NCBI GenBank assembly: GCA_016717115.1
Contig: JADKGE010000001.1
Span: 744,001-808,000 of the forward strand
DNA: 64,000 nucleotides
Direction: 5' to 3'
Source of the DNA: Actinomycetota bacterium
GTDB lineage: Bacteria; Actinomycetota; Actinomycetes; S36-B12
Shown: positions 60,172 to 64,000 of the stretch, one piece after another
How the letters are laid out: each line of letters starts with the position of its first letter
How positions within the stretch are numbered: position 1 is the stretch's first letter
Notes under the pieces: model-generated
What the model saw: the letters and a program-made list of their open reading frames with translations, nothing else
The model's database searches: none
What the model was told of the DNA's origin: nothing
Program-made: the position numbers and the translations under genes

Positions 60172-62365
60172 CGGCACCGACGCGCTTCCCGACGACACCA
60201 GGGCGCGGTGGGCCGACCTCGTCGATGCGGTCAATAGGGCGCGGGTCGAGTACTACCAAGCGGACGCGCCGACGATCTCCGACATCGAGTACGACGACCT
60301 CTACCGCGAACTGCAGGCGCTCGAGCAGCAGTGGCCGCAGCTGGTCAGCGGCGAGTCACCGACGCAGACTGTGGGGGGTCAGCGGGCGGAGATGTTCGAC
60401 GCCGTCGAGCATCTGCAGCGGATGTACTCGCTCGACAACGCCTTCAGCGACGACGAGTTGCGCGCATGGCTCGATCGGGTGGAGAAGGGTCTCGGGCAGG
60501 TTCCTGAGTTGCTCTGCGAGCTGAAGATCGACGGCCTCGCCGTTGACGCGGTCTACGTCGACGGTCGCCTGCGGACGCTTGCCACGCGTGGCGACGGTCG
60601 GGTTGGCGAGGACGTCACGTACAACGCGGTGTTCATCGCCTCGGTTCCCCAGCTTCTGGTGTCGGCCTCTGGCGCCGCGGTGCCACGACTGCTCGAGGTG
60701 CGCGGCGAGGTGTTCTTGCCTGTGGCGGACTTCGAGCGGATCAACGTCGAGCAGCTTGACGCCGGTCTGCCCGCCTTCGCCAATCCCCGTAATGCCGCCG
60801 CTGGCGGACTGCGCCAGCGCGTCGACCGCAGGGAGACCGAGCTGGCGGCCGCTCGCTCGACCGCGAAGCAGGGTGGTCGGTCCGACGCCAAGATCGCCCG
60901 GATGGAGGCCGAACTCGGCCGCGCCCTGTCCAGGCTGAACGCGCTCCAGTTGACCGTGCACGGCATCGGCGCCGTCGACGGCGTCGCGATCACGAGGCAG
61001 AGCGAGGGCTATCAGGTGCTCGCCGACCTGGGGCTGCCCGTCAGCGCGCGTGCCAAGGTCCACTCCACTGCCGAGGGTGCCCTCGAGTTCATCGCCTACT
61101 ACGGCGAGCATCGCCATGACGTCGAGCACGAGATCGACGGAGTGGTCATCAAGGTCGACCGGCTCGACCTGCAGGACCAGCTCGGCCAGACCTCTCGGGC
61201 CCCGCGATGGGCCATCGCCTTCAAGTATCCGCCGGAGGTCGTCCGCACCCGATTGTTGGATGTCCAGGTCAACGTCGGGCGCACCGGGCGGGTGACCCCG
61301 TTCGCCGTGATGCAGCCCGTGCGGGTGGCCGGGTCGACCGTGTCGATGGCCACGCTCCACAACGCGTTCGAAGTGGAGCGGAAGGGCGTCCTCATCGGCG
61401 ACATGGTCTTCCTGCGCAAGGCGGGCGACGTCATCCCCGAGGTCCTCGGCCCTGTGGCCGACGCGCGAGATGGCAGCGAACGGCCTTTCGTCATGCCCAC
61501 GCACTGCCCGGACTGCGGCACGGGGCTTCGCCCCGAGAAGGAAGGCGACAAGGACATCCGCTGCCCCAACACCCGCGCGTGCCCCGCGCAGTTGCGCGAA
61601 CGCCTGTTCCATGTCGCCTCGCGAGGCGCCCTGGACATCGAGGGACTCGGATTCAAGGCGGCCGTCGCACTCCTCGACTGCGGCCTTGTCCGCGATGAGG
61701 GCGACGTGTTCCTGCTCGCCGACTCGGACCTGCTCGCGTGCCCGTTCTTCACCCGTGAGCCCGGCAAGGACGAGTCCGGGCCGCAACTGTCCGAGAACGC
61801 CAAGGGCATGCTTGCCAATCTCGACGCCGCGCGACGTCAGCCACTGTGGCGGGTTCTCGTCGCACTGTCGATCCGGCACGTGGGCCCGACGGCGGCGCAG
61901 GGGCTGGCTCGTCGGTTCGCGACGATCGACGCGGTGTCCGCCGCCACCGTCGACGAGCTGGCGGCGACTGACGGAGTGGGCCCGATCATCGCCGAGGCGG
62001 TGGTCGACTGGTTCTCGGTCGACTGGCACCGCGACATCGTCGAGAAGTGGCGACGTGGGGGAGTCCGCATGGCCGATGACGTGGTCGAGGTGGGGCCGCA
62101 ACCTCTGGCAGCGATCACCGTCGTCATCACCGGCTCCCTCGACGGCTTCACGCGCGACTCAGCCGCCGCGGCCGTGACCGACTTGGGCGGCAAGGTGGCG
62201 TCGTCGGTCTCGAAGAAGACGCAGCTCGTGGTGGCCGGCGAGAACGCAGGATCCAAGCTCGACAAGGCGCTGAGCCTCGGCGTCCCCGTGGTCGGGCTCG
62301 ACGGCTTCACCGCGCTCCTGGCGACTGGCCTCGACGCGGCGCTCACGCATACCTTGGAGGGCTGA
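60164..62365 (+). CDS. ligA: NAD-dependent DNA ligase
   Basis: Seals nicks during replication and repair. It has 733 residues, slightly longer than the common 670-700. Domain Ia (YYQADAPTISDIEYDDLY) is followed by the adenylation domain with Lys121 in CELKIDGLAVDA, the OB fold, the zinc finger (CPDCGTGL, CPNTRACPAQLRERLFH), the HhH domain and a C-terminal BRCT domain ending GLDAALTHTLEG. An insert of about 25 charged residues (AARSTAKQGGRSDAKIARME) sits in the adenylation domain. The ATG lies eight bases inside the preceding gene. A degenerate second copy of its 3' end lies at 62949-63101. Confidence 0.96.
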   Translation: MSNGTDALPDDTRARWADLVDAVNRARVEYYQADAPTISDIEYDDLYRELQALEQQWPQLVSGESPTQTVGGQRAEMFDAVEHLQRMYSLDNAFSDDELRAWLDRVEKGLGQVPELLCELKIDGLAVDAVYVDGRLRTLATRGDGRVGEDVTYNAVFIASVPQLLVSASGAAVPRLLEVRGEVFLPVADFERINVEQLDAGLPAFANPRNAAAGGLRQRVDRRETELAAARSTAKQGGRSDAKIARMEAELGRALSRLNALQLTVHGIGAVDGVAITRQSEGYQVLADLGLPVSARAKVHSTAEGALEFIAYYGEHRHDVEHEIDGVVIKVDRLDLQDQLGQTSRAPRWAIAFKYPPEVVRTRLLDVQVNVGRTGRVTPFAVMQPVRVAGSTVSMATLHNAFEVERKGVLIGDMVFLRKAGDVIPEVLGPVADARDGSERPFVMPTHCPDCGTGLRPEKEGDKDIRCPNTRACPAQLRERLFHVASRGALDIEGLGFKAAVALLDCGLVRDEGDVFLLADSDLLACPFFTREPGKDESGPQLSENAKGMLANLDAARRQPLWRVLVALSIRHVGPTAAQGLARRFATIDAVSAATVDELAATDGVGPIIAEAVVDWFSVDWHRDIVEKWRRGGVRMADDVVEVGPQPLAAITVVITGSLDGFTRDSAAAAVTDLGGKVASSVSKKTQLVVAGENAGSKLDKALSLGVPVVGLDGFTALLATGLDAALTHTLEG

Positions 62366-62928
62366 TGTCCGCGAGCTACCGGATCCTGCACGCCGGCTAC
62401 GTCGGCGACGAGACCCCGGAGGGGATGCACGTCGGCTCGACGGTCACCTACGCCGAGTCGGGTGACGCTCGCGTCATCGTGGATCCGGGCCTCGTCGCGA
62501 CGACGGGACTGATCCTGGATCCGCTTCGCGAGCTCGGCGTGGACCCCACGGGGATCACCGACGTGGTGTTCAGCCACCAGCACATCGACCACACCCTGAA
62601 CGCGGCCCTGTTCCCGAATGCCCGCTTCCACGACTTCGCCGCGATCTACATGGGCGACCTGTGGTGCGACGGCGACGCTGAGGGCCGAGTGCTCGCGGAC
62701 GGCATCCGGCTTATCCGCACCCCCGGCCACACCAATGAGGACATCTCGACGCTAATCGAGTCTGAGGCCGGCCTGGTCGTGTGCACGCATGCCTGGTGGT
62801 TCGAAGGCGGGCCGGTCGAGGACCCCTACGCCCCCGACGCCGAGGTGCTCGCGGCCGCTCGCGAGCGCATCCGCGGGCTTGCTCCCCGACTGGTCATCCC
62901 CGGTCACGGGCCGGCATTCGCCCCCTGA
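62365..62928 (+). CDS. MBL-fold metal-dependent hydrolase
   Basis: A 187-residue metallo-beta-lactamase-fold protein. The metal motif is H71-x-H73-x-D75-H76 (SHQHIDH), followed by TPGHTNEDIS and IPGHGPAF, so two metals can bind. It resembles small MBLAC1-like hydrolases with thioester or RNA-type substrates; the real substrate is unknown. Its ATG overlaps the ligA stop by one base, yet the relic of a second ligA end just downstream suggests the gene arrived together with a replaced ligA 3' end. Confidence 0.85.
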   Translation: MSASYRILHAGYVGDETPEGMHVGSTVTYAESGDARVIVDPGLVATTGLILDPLRELGVDPTGITDVVFSHQHIDHTLNAALFPNARFHDFAAIYMGDLWCDGDAEGRVLADGIRLIRTPGHTNEDISTLIESEAGLVVCTHAWWFEGGPVEDPYAPDAEVLAAARERIRGLAPRLVIPGHGPAFAP

Positions 62929-62948
62929 CGTCGCATGCAGCGCCACGC

Positions 62949-63101
62949 GTGACATCGGGCGGGACGCTGGTAGTGGCGAGCCGTGACGGGGGGTCACGAA
63001 GGGGGCTTGACAGGCAGACGGCCACCACCGGGGTCGTCGGGTTTCGCGTCATGCTCGATGCCGGGCTGGAAGCCGCGCCTTCGCATCGCCTCGAGGGCTG
63101 A
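62949..63101 (+). pseudogene. Relic of a ligA 3' end (BRCT domain)
   Basis: One frame of this otherwise empty stretch reads VTSGGTLVVASRDGGSRR then GLDRQTATTGVVGFRV and MLDAGLEAAPSHRLEG, then a stop. It lines up with the LigA tail: TQLVVAGENAGSK, LDKA, VVGLDGF, GLDAALTHTLEG. About 21 of 49 positions are identical, including the last three residues and the stop position. There is no start codon in context. It is best read as a decayed or foreign ligA end left beyond the MBL gene. Confidence 0.6.
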
Positions 63102-63152
63102 GCGAGCGCTACTGGCTCGGCGCTGCAGCCGCAGGCACCCTGACAGTCGGTC

Positions 63153-64000
63153 TCACGCCTGCGGCGGAGGGTGATGGTCGTACTGCCGGCCGTGGGGTGA
63201 GGTCCAGGTGCAGGATCCGTCGGGTCGGGAGTCGGTGATCCTCCAGCCGGCGTGGGTCTTGAGCTGGTGGTGCCGCACGCAGAGGGCGCCGAGGTTGCCT
63301 GGTGAGGTGTCGCCGCCGTCGTTCCAGGCTTGGGCGTGGTCGATCTGGGAGCGGGCGGCGGCGCGGCGGCAGCCGGGGAACCGGCAGACCCGGTCGCGAG
63401 CCACGACATACTCCCGCAGCCGCTGCGGCACCCGGTAGACCCGGCGGCCGTAGTCGAGCAGATGCCCGGTGACGGGGTCGGTGACCAGCCGCCGCATCGT
63501 CACGGCCACCTCGGGATCGGTGAGCAGGTCCCGGACCACGTCCGCGCTGACCGGCCCGGCACCCCGCAGCTCCACCTGACCAGCCGGACCGCCGGACTGC
63601 CCACCGCCGAGGGCATCGGCGAGGGCGAGCAGGGTGGGCAGGTCGATGACCAGGTCGAGGTGCGCCCGGACCTGCGGGGCCGGGACCACGCCGGATCCGA
63701 TGCCGGCGCCAGTGGCATCGCGGGCGCCCAGGACCAGCGCGGCGAGGGCCTCGACGCGGCGCTCGCCCATCGTCGCCGCGGGGTCGGGGGTGAACCCGTC
63801 GTCGTGGGCCAGCGCCTCCACCGCGGTCATCACCGCGTGGGCGGCCTCGGTCGACATGCGGGCGATGAGGGTGGAGATGCCGTCGAGCTCATCGACGACG
63901 TACACGTCGCGGGTGCACTTGGCTTCGCGGCGGCGTCGGCGTTCCCCGGCCGCGTCGATCGCGAGCACCGCCCGCCGCGCCGCGGCGCGGGTCATCGACA
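63153..64000 (-). CDS. DUF222 / HNH endonuclease-domain protein, N-terminus beyond window
   Basis: At least 280 residues; the frame runs off the window edge, so the ATG at 63995 is probably internal. The visible DUF222 part (DELDGISTLIARMSTEAAHAVMTA reduced here by truncation) leads to a C-terminal HNH domain: CRFPGCRRAAARSQIDH (Cys pair, then the D-H pair) and NLGALCVRHHQLKTHAGW. This is the 13E12-repeat type of protein, multi-copy in many actinobacteria and linked in mycobacteria to phage attachment. Nuclease activity is plausible but unproven for the family. Confidence 0.85.
   Translation of the reverse strand, partial: SMTRAAARRAVLAIDAAGERRRRREAKCTRDVYVVDELDGISTLIARMSTEAAHAVMTAVEALAHDDGFTPDPAATMGERRVEALAALVLGARDATGAGIGSGVVPAPQVRAHLDLVIDLPTLLALADALGGGQSGGPAGQVELRGAGPVSADVVRDLLTDPEVAVTMRRLVTDPVTGHLLDYGRRVYRVPQRLREYVVARDRVCRFPGCRRAAARSQIDHAQAWNDGGDTSPGNLGALCVRHHQLKTHAGWRITDSRPDGSCTWTSPHGRQYDHHPPPQA

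Noticed and set aside
62929..62948. An own promoter or small gene in the remaining gap after the MBL gene
   Set aside because: Nothing but the ligA relic frame is recognisable; the rest up to 63152 shows no promoter or ORF I can support.

Overview
The window is a densely packed stretch of a high-G+C actinobacterial chromosome (Actinomycetota). The evidence is the gene order argS-lysA-hom-thrC-thrB-rho-rpmE-prfA-prmC-tsaC-glyA-wecA-atp operon, the mismatch endonuclease NucS, an Asp-type MurA, the GlgE glucan pathway and iscS-mnmA-metE-like-ligA. Genus or family cannot be fixed from the sequence alone. No tRNA, rRNA, CRISPR array, insertion sequence or complete prophage is visible. No gap between genes exceeds about 225 bases.

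Region by region. Bases 1-7280: 5'-truncated argS, then lysine and threonine synthesis (lysA, hom, thrC, thrB) with a reverse-strand aquaporin. Bases 7298-14986: termination, translation and one-carbon genes (rho, rpmE, prfA, prmC, tsaC, glyA), then wecA. Bases 15055-22966: the complete F1Fo ATP synthase operon, two accessory membrane genes followed by atpBEFHAGDC. Bases 23037-43149: a mixed region holding cobalamin and acyl-CoA genes (PduO adenosyltransferase, ethylmalonyl-CoA mutase MeaA, fused 3-hydroxyacyl-CoA dehydrogenase, crotonyl-CoA carboxylase/reductase, epimerase, thiolase, MeaB). Among them are murA, an ABC exporter, nucS, an acyltransferase, hydrolases, an Rrf2 regulator and a thioredoxin-TPR protein. 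Bases 43277-53972: glucan metabolism (glgB, glgE, glgP, glgX) around a secreted phosphoesterase. Bases 54076-62365: crotonase, etfBA, iscS, mnmA, a MetE-like protein and ligA. Bases 62365-64000: a small junction with an MBL-fold gene, a decayed second copy of the ligA 3' end, and an HNH (DUF222) gene cut by the window edge.

How the genes fit together. Thiolase, 3-hydroxyacyl-CoA dehydrogenase, crotonase, Ccr, epimerase and MeaA would carry acetyl-CoA through crotonyl-CoA and ethylmalonyl-CoA to methylsuccinyl-CoA. PduO supplies adenosylcobalamin, MeaB protects the mutase and EtfBA would take electrons from an acyl-CoA dehydrogenase. The later enzymes of the ethylmalonyl-CoA pathway are not in this window. 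GlgE, GlgB, GlgP and GlgX build, branch, phosphorolyse and debranch alpha-glucan.

Points worth a second look. (1) At least sixteen genes have a -10 hexamer exactly six or seven bases before their start codon, the layout of leaderless transcripts. (2) Two long perfect inverted repeats sharing a core lie between convergent genes. (3) Three genes are broken by single-base indels next to short G or C runs, so either decay or assembly error. (4) A ligA 3'-end relic lies downstream of the intact ligA, on the far side of an MBL gene. I saw no clearly undescribed multi-gene system; the most original observations are the ligA relic junction and the inverted-repeat family.
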